The notes under the pieces are model-generated. The model saw only the letters and a list, made by a program, of their open reading frames with translations, was not told where the DNA came from and searched no databases. This document shows, piece by piece, positions 17,341 through 25,822 of a stretch of DNA of 59,636 nt. The stretch lies in contig CANQRW010000012.1 in NCBI GenBank assembly GCA_947626365.1, positions 1 to 59,636 of the forward strand. Reading direction: 5' to 3'. Each line of letters begins with the position of its first letter. The stretch's first letter is position 1. This stretch comes from an uncultured Lachnospiraceae bacterium (lineage in GTDB: Bacteria; Bacillota; Clostridia; Lachnospirales; Lachnospiraceae). Both the position numbers and the translations under genes were made by a program.

Positions 17341-18372
17341 ATGATTTCATTTGAAAGTGACTATACGACCGGGGCACATCCGGCGATTCTTAAAAGGCTC
17401 ATGGAGACTAACATGGAGCCTGCGCCGGGATACGGAAGCGATGCATATACACAGCGGGCCATCGCTGGAATTCGGGAGGCGTGCCAGTGCCCCCAGGCCC
17501 AGGTTTATCTTGCCGTGGGAGGGACACAGACCAATCAGCTGGTGATTTCCACTATGCTGAAATCCTACGAGGGAGTAGTGGCTGCGGAGACCGGCCATGT
17601 AAGCGCCCATGAAGCGGGAGCCATCGAGTACAGCGGTCACAAGGTGCTTACGGTTCCCGGACATATGGGGAAGATGGAGGCGGGAGAACTGAAAGCCCTT
17701 CTGGAAGGCTTTTACGCGGACGGCAATCATGAGCATATGGTGTATCCGGGAATGGTCTACATCTCTTTTTCTACCGAGTATGGAAGCCTTTATTCCAAAA
17801 GCGAGCTGGAAGAACTGCATGGGATCTGCGCGGATTACAGGATCCCTCTCTATATCGACGGGGCGCGGCTTTCCTATGGCCTGACCAGCAGCCAGGCAGA
17901 CGTGACCATGGCTGATATTGCCAGATTATCGGATGTATTTTACATCGGCGGCACCAAGGTGGGAGCACTGTGCGGCGAGGCCATTGTGTTCACGAAGGAA
18001 AATATGCCGGAGCATTTTCTCACCATGGCCAAGCAGAGAGGCGCCCTTCTGGCCAAGGGGCGTCTTCTGGGAATCCAGTTTGACACGCTGTTTACCGATG
18101 ACCTGTATCTGGAGAACGGCCGCCATGCCAACCGCCAGAAGGATAAGCTGGTGGATATCCTGAAGCGGGCCGGTCTGACCTTCTATTATGAATCTCCCAC
18201 CAACCAGCAGTTTGTTATCCTGGAAAATGAAAGGCTGAAGGAGATTGAGAAGGAAGTTGCCGTCAGCTTTTGGGAGACCTATGATGAGGATCACACCGTA
18301 GTGCGCTTCGCCACAAGCTGGTCCACCGCAGATGAGGATCTGGAAATTCTCGAACAAATTTTGATGAAGTAA
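17341..18372 (+). CDS. Low-specificity threonine aldolase-like PLP enzyme
   Basis: A 343-residue fold-type I PLP enzyme of the beta-eliminating lyase / threonine aldolase family, which cleaves L-threonine or allo-threonine to glycine and acetaldehyde. Visible are the N-terminal FESDYTTGAHP, ETGHVSAHEAGAIE, the IDGARLSYG segment that contacts PLP and GGTKVGALCGEA, whose Lys is the Schiff-base residue. The ATG at 17341 gives the usual family N-terminus and follows GACGAGG; in-frame codons from 17278 are unlikely to be translated. A lipoprotein gene follows after 13 bp. Confidence 0.88.
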   Translation: MISFESDYTTGAHPAILKRLMETNMEPAPGYGSDAYTQRAIAGIREACQCPQAQVYLAVGGTQTNQLVISTMLKSYEGVVAAETGHVSAHEAGAIEYSGHKVLTVPGHMGKMEAGELKALLEGFYADGNHEHMVYPGMVYISFSTEYGSLYSKSELEELHGICADYRIPLYIDGARLSYGLTSSQADVTMADIARLSDVFYIGGTKVGALCGEAIVFTKENMPEHFLTMAKQRGALLAKGRLLGIQFDTLFTDDLYLENGRHANRQKDKLVDILKRAGLTFYYESPTNQQFVILENERLKEIEKEVAVSFWETYDEDHTVVRFATSWSTADEDLEILEQILMK

Positions 18373-18385
18373 GAAGGCGGATAAC

Positions 18386-19564
18386 ATGAACTGGAAAATG
18401 AATCGGAAAAAGTATTTATTAGCTGTGCTGGCGGCAGGTGCGGTAATCCTGCTTGCCGGCTGCGGAAAGAAATATGAGCCGATATCGACATCAGATGCCG
18501 TGTCTCAGACAGATGGAACAGGAGAGACCCGGCCGGAAGAGGTGACGACGAAAGCGCAGCCGGAAACGACGGAAGCAGCCGCGTCTTCTGCAGCGGCAGA
18601 ATCATCCGAACCATCATCAGAGGAATCATCTTCCGACGGTCAGAAGGAAGAGACGGCAGGCTTCTCCTTTGGAGATGTGGCCGGCATGGAGTTTTATTTC
18701 AGCAGCGGCGCAGGCGGCTGGTACGAAGTGCTGCACATCAAGGAGGACGGAACCTTCACCGGACATTTCCAGGATTCCGATATGGGGGATACCGGGGAGA
18801 ATTATCCCAACGGAGTCCTGTATTACAGCGATTATAACGGAAGTTTCACACAGCCGGAGAAAGTGGACGACACCACCTGGCGTTTCCGGATCGCCCAGAT
18901 CAATTATCCTTTTGGTACAGATGAGAAGGTCATTGACGGAACCCTTTACCGCTACAGCACGTCCTACGGTTTGGAAAACGCTAAAGACATTTACATGTAT
19001 CTGCCGGGATCGAAGATAGCCGCCCTTCCCCAGGAATTTCTGAATTGGGTGGGATATCACAACCCGGAATCCATCGCCGGGAAGGACCTGACTTTCTATG
19101 GTCTGTATAATGAATCCGGCCAGAACGGCTTCCAGTCCTATGAATATGAACCTGAGACGGCTTCCGCTGCCAGCGAAGCCGCGGCGGGAGAGGAGCCCGG
19201 GGCTACGGTTTCGGCGTTTATCACTCATGCGGAGGAAGCATCGGCAAGTCTGGAGGAATCCCTGCAGAACGGGAGCATGAGCCAGGCGGACATGAACCAG
19301 ACATACCTGGAAATCTATACGATCTGGGACGAGACTCTGAACCAGGTCTGGTCGATCCTGAAGGAAAACCTGGACGAGGAGAGCATGGCCAACCTTACGG
19401 CGGATGAACGGGCCTGGATCGAGGAGAAAGAGCAGGCGGTTCAGGAAGCCGCCGCTGAGTACGAGGGCGGGACCATGCAGCCTCTGGCAGCCAACTCTAC
19501 GGCAGCAGAAATGACGAAAGAGCGGGTTTATGAACTGGCCAAGTATGTGAATGTGTGGCGGTGA
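18386..19564 (+). CDS. Lipoprotein with C-terminal LprI-like domain
   Basis: A 392-residue predicted lipoprotein with lipobox LLAGC (Cys26) and a Glu/Ser/Ala-rich spacer (about residues 40-90). The middle (95-245) is an unrecognised domain beginning GMEFYFSSGAGGWYEVL. Residues 270-392 look like an LprI (DUF1311) domain: SQADMNQTYLEIY, LNQVWSILKENL and the closing AEMTKERVYELA. The conserved cysteines of many LprI domains are absent. In mycobacteria LprI is a lysozyme inhibitor; here the function is not known. Confidence 0.7.
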   Translation: MNWKMNRKKYLLAVLAAGAVILLAGCGKKYEPISTSDAVSQTDGTGETRPEEVTTKAQPETTEAAASSAAAESSEPSSEESSSDGQKEETAGFSFGDVAGMEFYFSSGAGGWYEVLHIKEDGTFTGHFQDSDMGDTGENYPNGVLYYSDYNGSFTQPEKVDDTTWRFRIAQINYPFGTDEKVIDGTLYRYSTSYGLENAKDIYMYLPGSKIAALPQEFLNWVGYHNPESIAGKDLTFYGLYNESGQNGFQSYEYEPETASAASEAAAGEEPGATVSAFITHAEEASASLEESLQNGSMSQADMNQTYLEIYTIWDETLNQVWSILKENLDEESMANLTADERAWIEEKEQAVQEAAAEYEGGTMQPLAANSTAAEMTKERVYELAKYVNVWR

Positions 19565-19654
19565 TAAACGAACAATAGATTGTGGCTGGCTGCGGCCGGC
19601 TGCAGCCAGTCGGCTCAGGCAGGATTGTAATCGAAAAACAGAAAAGGAAGTTGT

Positions 19655-19690
19655 ATAAACTGTCCATACTGTGTATGGGCAGTTTATCAT
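19655..19690. terminator. Hairpin upstream of the GH43-kinase gene
   Basis: A 15-bp stem, ATAAACTGTCCATAC (19655-19669) and GTATGGGCAGTTTAT (19673-19687) with one wobble and a 3-nt loop. It probably terminates the lipoprotein transcript, but only a short T-run follows. Confidence 0.55.
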
Positions 19691-19720
19691 TTCCCGTCAG
19701 AAAACACACATTTCCCGTCA
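19688..19720 (+). promoter_or_regulatory. LytTR-like tandem operator
   Basis: The 12-mer CATTTCCCGTCA occurs twice without mismatch, at 19688-19699 and 19709-19720, a period of exactly 21 bp. Two direct repeats two helical turns apart, just upstream of a -35, is the layout recognised by LytTR-domain response regulators such as AgrA. The repeat partly fits the published LytTR consensus. No LytTR gene lies in the window. Confidence 0.55.
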
Positions 19721-19726
19721 ACGTAA

Positions 19727-19755
19727 TTGACATGAATGTGGCAACATGATAAACT
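19727..19755 (+). promoter_or_regulatory. Sigma-A promoter of the GH43-kinase gene
   Basis: TTGACA (19727-19732) and TAAACT (19750-19755) with a 17-bp spacer. The -35 begins 6 bp after the second direct repeat. The transcription start should be near 19762, about 40 bp before the ATG. Confidence 0.7.
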
Positions 19756-19801
19756 TGCACTGATTTTTAAGATTCATTTTTATGCAAAAGGAGGGAAATG
19801 T

Positions 19802-22564
19802 ATGAAGGCAAAGCAGGCGTTTAATCCCTATCTTCCCAGCTGGGAATATGTGCCGGACGCGGAACCTCATATCGTAGACGGAAGAGTCTACGTGTATGGT
19901 TCTCATGACCTGTTTAACGGGATTAATTTCTGTCTCGGCGACTATGTCTGCTGGTCCGCGCCCGTGGACGATCTGGGCAATTGGAAATACCACGGCTGCA
20001 TCTACAAGAGGGAGCAGGATCCGGCGGCCCCCAGGGTCCGTGTGACCAACGGTCTCGCGGCTCCGGATATGGTGGTGGGTCCGGACGGGCGGTATTATCT
20101 GTATTACTTCATGGGCGGCACCAAGATGATTTCTGTGGCGGTATGCGACGAGCCGGCAGGAAAGTATGAGTTTTACGGGTACGTAAAATACCAGGACGGA
20201 ACGCCCATCGGCAAGCGGAATGAACCCTTCCAGTTTGATCCGGGCTGCCTGATGGACGAGGACGGACGGCTTTATCTGTACACCGGATTTGCTTTTGGCG
20301 GGAATCCCATTCTGCTGGACGGATCCAAGCCCACGGAGCACGGTCCCATGTGGTTTGAGATTGACACGAAGGATATGCTCACGGTGATTTCCGGGGACGA
20401 TCTTCATTATATCGGCGTGCTTACGGGTGAGGAAGCCAAGGGGACGCCCTATGAGGAGCAGCCCTTCGGAGAGGCCAGTTCCATGCGTAAATTTAACGGG
20501 AAATATTATTTTATCTACAGTTCCTTAAACAGCCATAACCTCTGTTACGCGGTCAGCGACAAGCCTACGGAAGGCTTTACATACGGCGGTATTCTGGTAA
20601 GCTGCGGCGATATCGGCCTGCCCGGCGTGCCGGACGTGAAACACGCCCGTATGTGTACCGGCAATACCCACGGAAGCCTGATTGAGATTGAGGGAAAATA
20701 CTACATTTTCTACCACAGGCATTCCAACCGGAAGCAGTCCTCCCGGCAGGCCTGCGCCGAGCAGATCCGCTTTGAGGATGGGAAATTTTACCAGGCGGAG
20801 ATGACCTCCTGCGGTCTGAATGGGAAACCCCTGGCCGGAAAAGGCCATTATCCCACTTACATCGCCTGCAACGTCTACGGCAGAAACGGAACCCAGTTTA
20901 TGTCCATGGTCAAGTACCGCAAGGGTCTGAACCCCTTCCTGACTCAGAAGGGCGGCGACCGGGAGGAGGGGCCGGATCAGTATGTATCCAACTTCTGCAC
21001 CGACTGCACCGTAGGCTTTAAGTACTTTGATCTGAGCAATACGACCAAGATTCGTATTGAACTTCAGGGCTATGGAGAGTGTGCGGTTCTGGTACGGAGG
21101 GAAGAGAAAGGCGATGTTATCTGCCGCATTCCGGTAAAGACCTGCAAAACCGCTCACAAATTTTCCGGGAAGCTTCCGGAGGGACTGGGAGAGAAGGAAG
21201 CGCTGTATTTCAGCATGCGTGCTTCATATGTCAATCTGGCAAACACCCCCGGAATTTATTACGCGCTGGCCTATGGCCTGAGCGCCCTTCTTTATATTCG
21301 TATGAACCGGCAGAGACGATTTCGGTTCCGGCTGCCGGCTATGGCCGGAATCTGGCTGTTTTTGTGCGTTTTTATGATGCTTACCGCCCGCGTGCAGATG
21401 GTATGGTTTGTTCCCTGCATGATGGTAGATGTGTTTCTTATTTTTCTGATGATCTGCGTCACCTGTTCCATGCCTCTCCTCAACCGGATCTATTTCACGG
21501 CCCAGGCCTTCCTTGTGGGAGAATTTGCCGCGTCTCTGGAGTGGCAGCTTTTTTATTTTGGACTGACCCGAATGGGCGTTCCCTTAAATATCTGGACCAA
21601 CCTTCTGTTTTTCCTGGCGTGCCACGGGATAGTCTTCGGAATTATGTACATTCTGGAGCGGCGTTTTCTGGAATCCAATCAATCTCTCGTGATCACCAAA
21701 CGCCATCTTCTTCCTGCATTCTCCATTACGGTGATCATTTTTGCCCTCAGCAACATCAGCTATGTGCTGAAAAACACACCCTTCAGCAGCCAGCTGACAG
21801 CGGAGATTTTCACTATACACACGCTGACGGATCTGGGAGGTCTGGCAATCCTTTTCAGCTACCGCATGGTAATCCAGGAAGCCCAGCGCCAGAAAGAAAT
21901 CGACAGTCTTCAGCATGTGGTAACCCAGCAATACGAGAATTATCGGGTTTCGGAGGAGAGCATCGACCTGATCAACCGGAAGTATCATGACCTGAAGCAT
22001 CAGATCGCCTATTTGAAAAGCGATATTTCCGACGTGGAAAAGCAAAGCGTACTGGCGGGCATGGAGGAGGAAATCCGGCAGTACGAGGTGCAGAACCGAA
22101 CCGGTAACCATGTGGTGGACACAATCCTGGCGGAAAAAAGAAACCGCGGGGACAAGCTGGGAATCCGTATGACCGCGGCCGCCGACGGCGCGGCCATGTC
22201 CTTTCTTTCTGTGGTGGATATCTGTTCCCTTCTGGGCAACGGTCTGGACAATGCCATAGAGGCCGCCGCAAAGCTTAAAGAGCCGGAGGAACGGCTGGTT
22301 TCTTTGAACATAGGCAGGCACAGGGGATTCCTGCGCATCTCCATTGAGAACCGTTTTGAGGGAGAACTGGTTCTGCTGGACGGCATTCCTGCAGAAACCT
22401 CGAAAGATGATAAAAACCTGCATGGATACGGCGTGAAAAGCATGAAGCATATCGTGGAGCAGCATGACGGCTCCATGAAGATTGAGACAGACGGCGGCTG
22501 GTTTCGGCTTCTGATCCTGATTCCAATTCCGCCGGACACTGCCCGGAAACCGCTGGAAACTTAG
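19802..22564 (+). CDS. Chimeric GH43 glycosidase - GHKL (AgrC-like) sensor kinase
   Basis: A 920-residue open frame that reads as two proteins joined. Residues 1 to about 475 are a GH43-type beta-propeller glycosidase (beta-xylosidase/arabinofuranosidase group) plus a C-terminal accessory domain. Likely catalytic residues are Asp19 (PDAEPH), Asp89 (AAPDM) and Glu224 (FGEASS). From about 482 it becomes a GHKL sensor kinase: six or so membrane segments (483-690), the H-box KYHDLKHQI with His733, and the ATPase domain with LGNGLDNAIEAA (811-822) and GYGVKSM. There is no signal peptide. The ATG at 19802 follows AAAGGAGGG; an in-frame ATG at 19736 lies upstream of the expected transcription start. 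Either a true in-frame fusion (which would have removed a GH43 stop and a kinase start) or an assembly join. Confidence 0.8.
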   Translation: MKAKQAFNPYLPSWEYVPDAEPHIVDGRVYVYGSHDLFNGINFCLGDYVCWSAPVDDLGNWKYHGCIYKREQDPAAPRVRVTNGLAAPDMVVGPDGRYYLYYFMGGTKMISVAVCDEPAGKYEFYGYVKYQDGTPIGKRNEPFQFDPGCLMDEDGRLYLYTGFAFGGNPILLDGSKPTEHGPMWFEIDTKDMLTVISGDDLHYIGVLTGEEAKGTPYEEQPFGEASSMRKFNGKYYFIYSSLNSHNLCYAVSDKPTEGFTYGGILVSCGDIGLPGVPDVKHARMCTGNTHGSLIEIEGKYYIFYHRHSNRKQSSRQACAEQIRFEDGKFYQAEMTSCGLNGKPLAGKGHYPTYIACNVYGRNGTQFMSMVKYRKGLNPFLTQKGGDREEGPDQYVSNFCTDCTVGFKYFDLSNTTKIRIELQGYGECAVLVRREEKGDVICRIPVKTCKTAHKFSGKLPEGLGEKEALYFSMRASYVNLANTPGIYYALAYGLSALLYIRMNRQRRFRFRLPAMAGIWLFLCVFMMLTARVQMVWFVPCMMVDVFLIFLMICVTCSMPLLNRIYFTAQAFLVGEFAASLEWQLFYFGLTRMGVPLNIWTNLLFFLACHGIVFGIMYILERRFLESNQSLVITKRHLLPAFSITVIIFALSNISYVLKNTPFSSQLTAEIFTIHTLTDLGGLAILFSYRMVIQEAQRQKEIDSLQHVVTQQYENYRVSEESIDLINRKYHDLKHQIAYLKSDISDVEKQSVLAGMEEEIRQYEVQNRTGNHVVDTILAEKRNRGDKLGIRMTAAADGAAMSFLSVVDICSLLGNGLDNAIEAAAKLKEPEERLVSLNIGRHRGFLRISIENRFEGELVLLDGIPAETSKDDKNLHGYGVKSMKHIVEQHDGSMKIETDGGWFRLLILIPIPPDTARKPLET

Positions 22565-22595
22565 AAAAACTACAGAAGGGAATTCAAGCAGAGCA

Positions 22596-24206
22596 ATGGA
22601 TATCATAAACAGTATTCCTGATTTTAAAATGACCGTTTATCCGGAGTTTGTAAAAAAAGCCGAGGAACTGAAACCGGCGCTTTCGTCGGTTCTGGTCCGT
22701 CCGGCAGGACTGGTTCGGATCACAGAGCGTCCGCAAAAGCAGGACGGCGGCGTCCCCGACCGGATTCCGTTCCGTGAGGCGGATTTCGCGGCTGAGCCGG
22801 CAGAAAGCATAGACGCCCTTTCCCGGAAGACTTTCGGGAAAGGTGATTCCGTATGCCTGGATTTCGGAGGGCATCAGGTGGGATATGTCAGTTTCCGCGT
22901 GGAAGCAGTGGGAAGCCCGCAGGATGCGCCTGCTTATCTGCAGATTAAACTGGGGGAAATTCCCTATGAGATGGGAAGAGATTTCGCGGGCTACCACGGC
23001 AATATCAGCCGCAGCTGGCTTCAGGAGGAGTTTCTGCATATCGATGTGCTTCCGGCCGTGATCCGTCTGCCGCGGCGGTATGCCTTCCGTTATCTGGAGT
23101 TTAGGGTACTGGATACATCGCCTAAGTACCGGGTAATATTCCGCGACATCCAATGCGAGAGCGTCACGTCTGCGGATTCCGGCCGGGTTCCCCCTCTTAA
23201 GACGGCGGATCCGGAGCTGATTCTCATCGACCGCGTTTCCCGGAAAACCATGGAGAGCTGCATGCAGCTGGTTTTCGAGGACGGGCCTAAAAGGGACCGG
23301 CGGCTGTGGCTGGGGGATCTGCGCCTTCAGGCCCTGACCAATTATTACACCTTCCGAAATTACGATCTGGTCCGGCGCTGCCTCTATCTTTTCGCCGGTC
23401 TTACTCAGAATGAAGGCAGAGCAGGGGCCTGTCTTTTTCTGGATCCAAAACCGCAGGTGGACGATACGGCCCTGTTTGATTTCTCTCTGATGTTTGTCTC
23501 CTGCCTGTATGACTACTATGAGGCGACCGGTGACAGGGAAACCCTGCGTGAATTATTTCCTACGGCCCGGCGGCAGCTGGAACTTTCCATGAGGGAGCTG
23601 GATGAGGACGGCGTTGTACGGGACAAGGAAACCTGGTGGTGTTTTCTGGACTGGGGTGAGGGCCTGAACAAGCAGGCCGGAGCCCAGGCGGTTTTGATTT
23701 ATGCCCTGAAGCAGGCCAGACAGATGGCCCTGTGGCTGGAGGATGGGAAGATCGCGGATCTTTACAGCCGTCAGGCGGATTTTGTCACAGAAGGGGCTCT
23801 GTCCCGGCTGTGGGACGCGAAGGCCGGTTTCTTCATCAGCGGGGAAAAACGTCAGCGTTCCTGGGCTTCCCAGGTTTGGTTTGTGCTGGCCGGCGTATTT
23901 GACCGGGAAAAGAACCGGCAGCTTCTTACGCGTCTGATTCAGGAGGATCTTCCAGTGAAAATGGCGACTCCCTATATGTACCACTATTATGTGGAAGCCC
24001 TTATGGAAAACGGACTGACCGATCTTGCCGTGGAAACCATCCGTTCCTATTGGGGCGGTATGGCGCGGGAGGGAGCCGACACCTTCTACGAGGTCTATGA
24101 TCCGGAGAATCGATTCGCCTCCCCCTACGGGGACCGGCTGATCAACAGCTTCTGCCACGCCTGGAGCGGAACTCCGGCGTATTTCATACGGAAATATCTG
24201 ACCTGA
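22596..24206 (+). CDS. GH78-like alpha-L-rhamnosidase family hydrolase
   Basis: A 536-residue six-hairpin glycosidase resembling the catalytic part of GH78 alpha-L-rhamnosidases. Residues 75-185 form a beta-sandwich (FGGHQVGYVSF). The catalytic barrel starts near 210 with the characteristic DGPKRDRRLWLGDLRLQ segment, followed by DYYEATGD and ending HAWSGTPAYFIRKYL. It is shorter than multi-domain GH78 enzymes and has no signal peptide, so it should act on oligosaccharides taken into the cell. It begins 31 bp after the GH43-kinase stop and is probably co-transcribed; both are carbohydrate-active, which supports a glycan-use locus. Confidence 0.78.
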   Translation: MDIINSIPDFKMTVYPEFVKKAEELKPALSSVLVRPAGLVRITERPQKQDGGVPDRIPFREADFAAEPAESIDALSRKTFGKGDSVCLDFGGHQVGYVSFRVEAVGSPQDAPAYLQIKLGEIPYEMGRDFAGYHGNISRSWLQEEFLHIDVLPAVIRLPRRYAFRYLEFRVLDTSPKYRVIFRDIQCESVTSADSGRVPPLKTADPELILIDRVSRKTMESCMQLVFEDGPKRDRRLWLGDLRLQALTNYYTFRNYDLVRRCLYLFAGLTQNEGRAGACLFLDPKPQVDDTALFDFSLMFVSCLYDYYEATGDRETLRELFPTARRQLELSMRELDEDGVVRDKETWWCFLDWGEGLNKQAGAQAVLIYALKQARQMALWLEDGKIADLYSRQADFVTEGALSRLWDAKAGFFISGEKRQRSWASQVWFVLAGVFDREKNRQLLTRLIQEDLPVKMATPYMYHYYVEALMENGLTDLAVETIRSYWGGMAREGADTFYEVYDPENRFASPYGDRLINSFCHAWSGTPAYFIRKYLT

Positions 24207-24272
24207 CGGAGGCCGGCGCTTTTGCGATTATATTTTTTCTGCGAATCTATTCCCAAAAGAAAGGAAATCTGG

Positions 24273-24302
24273 TATACTTGAGGCGCTCCGAAAGGAGCGC
24301 CT
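24273..24302 (+). promoter_or_regulatory. Candidate ybaK promoter element and 5' hairpin
   Basis: TATACT (24273-24278) with TTCCCA 17 bp upstream (24250-24255) is a plausible promoter. A 9-bp perfect stem AGGCGCTCC/GGAGCGCCT (24281-24289, 24294-24302) with a GAAA tetraloop starts about 2 nt after the -10 and spans the expected transcription start. With no T-run it is more likely a 5' stem-loop than a terminator. Confidence 0.4.
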
Positions 24303-24303
24303 G

Positions 24304-24347
24304 ATTATTACGTCAGTATGCAGGAAAGGGCGCCGATGGCGCGCGGG
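24304..24347 (-). repeat. Dispersed intergenic repeat, copy 1 (inverted, diverged)
   Basis: Read on the minus strand this contains GCGCGCCATCGGCGCC and then TGCATACTGACGTAAT, matching the conserved end of the repeats at 44031 and 55637. The poly-A/T arms seen in those copies have eroded. It lies just upstream of ybaK and includes part of its leader. Confidence 0.6.
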
Positions 24348-24356
24348 AAGGCATTT

Positions 24357-24848
24357 ATGAAATCCATGGAAGAGAAAACCAATGTCATGCGTCTGCTGGA
24401 GCAGAAAAAGATTCCCTATGTCAGCCATACCTATGATCTCCCCGGTTCCACAAGCGGCGAAGAGATTGCCAGGGCCCTGGGCGAGGATGTAAGCCGGGTG
24501 TTCAAGACGCTGGTGACCGCAGGAAAAAGCCGGCAGAACTATGTGTTTGTCATTCCTGTGGCGGAAGAACTGGATCTTAAGAAGGCTGCCAAAGCCGTGG
24601 GGGAGAAGTCCATCGAGATGATCAAATCCAAAGAACTTCTGCCTCTCACCGGCTACATTCACGGAGGCTGTTCGCCTGTCGGCATGAAGAAATTTTTCCG
24701 GACCACCATTCATAAGACTGTGGAAAATTTCGACCGGTTTTATTTCAGCGCCGGGAAGATCGGATTCCAGGTGGAAGTAGATCCAAAGGACCTGGCGAAG
24801 ATAATCCGCTACGAGACGGCGGATCTGATCGTGGACCGGACGGTTTAA
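24357..24848 (+). CDS. ybaK: Cys-tRNA(Pro) deacylase, YbaK/EbsC family
   Basis: A 163-residue YbaK-type editing protein that hydrolyses Cys-tRNA(Pro) in trans. Features are TNVMRLLEQKKIPY at the N-terminus, FKTLVTAGKS with the conserved lysine, and LTGYIHGGCSPVGMKK, the family signature near residues 101-117. The ATG at 24357 is chosen because GGGAAGG lies 6 bp upstream; 24366 is also possible. It sits alone between a repeat element and hisA. Confidence 0.9.
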   Translation: MKSMEEKTNVMRLLEQKKIPYVSHTYDLPGSTSGEEIARALGEDVSRVFKTLVTAGKSRQNYVFVIPVAEELDLKKAAKAVGEKSIEMIKSKELLPLTGYIHGGCSPVGMKKFFRTTIHKTVENFDRFYFSAGKIGFQVEVDPKDLAKIIRYETADLIVDRTV

Positions 24849-24955
24849 CTGTTTTTGCCTGCGGCAATAGCCTCCAGAGCGATGATAGCCCCCGAAGCAG
24901 CGATACCACCAAAAACAGCGATATCTCTCAAAATCATTGGAAGGAGAATTGATTC

Positions 24956-25681
24956 ATGCAGCTTTATCCAGCGATTGATATTAAGGGCGGCCAATGCGTC
25001 CGCCTGACCCAGGGACTTTTTGACAATGTTAAAATCTATTCCGATACGCCGGCGGACATGGCCAGGTTATGGCGGGAATGCGGTGCCACGTTCCTCCATG
25101 TAGTTGATCTGGACGGAGCCCTGGCCGGCGAATCGGTAAACCGGCCGGTGATTCAGTCCATCGTGGGTTCCGTGGATATTCCGGTACAGCTGGGCGGCGG
25201 AATCCGTACCAGGCAGACCGTGAAAGATATGCTGGAGATGGGCGTGAAGCGGGTTATCATCGGCACCAAGGCCGTGGAGCGGCCGGAATTTATCCGGGAG
25301 CTGACAGAGGAATTCGGCCCGGAGCGCATCGTAGTCGGCGTGGACGCCAAAGACGGGCTGGTGGCCGTGGAAGGCTGGGAGAAAGTGAGCGCCCTCACTT
25401 CGGCGGAGTTATGCTTTCAGATGAAAGATTACGGCGTAAGGCACATTGTCTATACAGATATCGCAAGGGACGGCATGCTGTCCGGACCCAACGTGGCGGC
25501 GACGAAAAAGCTGACGGAAGAGACCGGACTGGATATCATCGCTTCCGGCGGCGTATCCTCCATGGAGGATCTGCAGGAACTGTATGACCAGGGGATTTGC
25601 GGGGCAATCATCGGGAAAGCGCTTTACGAGAAAAAAGTGGATTTGAAGGAAGCTGTCCGGAGATTCGAAAGTCGTGTCTGA
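24956..25681 (+). CDS. hisA: Phosphoribosylformimino-AICAR-P isomerase
   Basis: A 241-residue TIM barrel that catalyses the Amadori isomerisation of ProFAR to PRFAR in histidine synthesis. Both catalytic aspartates are present: Asp8 (PAIDIKGG) and Asp130 (VGVDAKDG). Phosphate-binding loops are LGGGIR near residue 80 and ASGGVSS near 200. GGAAGGAG precedes the ATG. It is separated from hisB by 15 kb of unrelated genes, so the his pathway is split in this genome. Confidence 0.95.
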   Translation: MQLYPAIDIKGGQCVRLTQGLFDNVKIYSDTPADMARLWRECGATFLHVVDLDGALAGESVNRPVIQSIVGSVDIPVQLGGGIRTRQTVKDMLEMGVKRVIIGTKAVERPEFIRELTEEFGPERIVVGVDAKDGLVAVEGWEKVSALTSAELCFQMKDYGVRHIVYTDIARDGMLSGPNVAATKKLTEETGLDIIASGGVSSMEDLQELYDQGICGAIIGKALYEKKVDLKEAVRRFESRV

Positions 25682-25760
25682 TTTGCAAGAGATTGGAAAG
25701 CGGTGTCTGACTTGCGTAAATCTGCGGAAAATGCCCAGAAAGTTATCCGGAAATGTCCAG

Positions 25761-25797
25761 TATAATATGATGCTAGGGTCAAAAGGCGTTTTGACCC
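25761..25797 (+). promoter_or_regulatory. Promoter -10 and 5' hairpin before the HisF-like/HisIE gene
   Basis: TATAAT at 25761-25766 has no clear -35. A perfect 9-bp stem GGGTCAAAA/TTTTGACCC (25776-25784, 25789-25797) with a GGCG loop starts near the expected transcription start. It could stabilise the 5' end or act as an operator. The coding start is 26 bp after it. Confidence 0.45.
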
Positions 25798-25822
25798 CTA
25801 TGATATAGAAGGAGCAGCTGAT

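Noticed and set aside
24281-24302. Strong hairpin upstream of ybaK as terminator of the GH78 gene
   Set aside because: No T-run follows, and it lies right after a possible -10; a 5' stem-loop is more likely.
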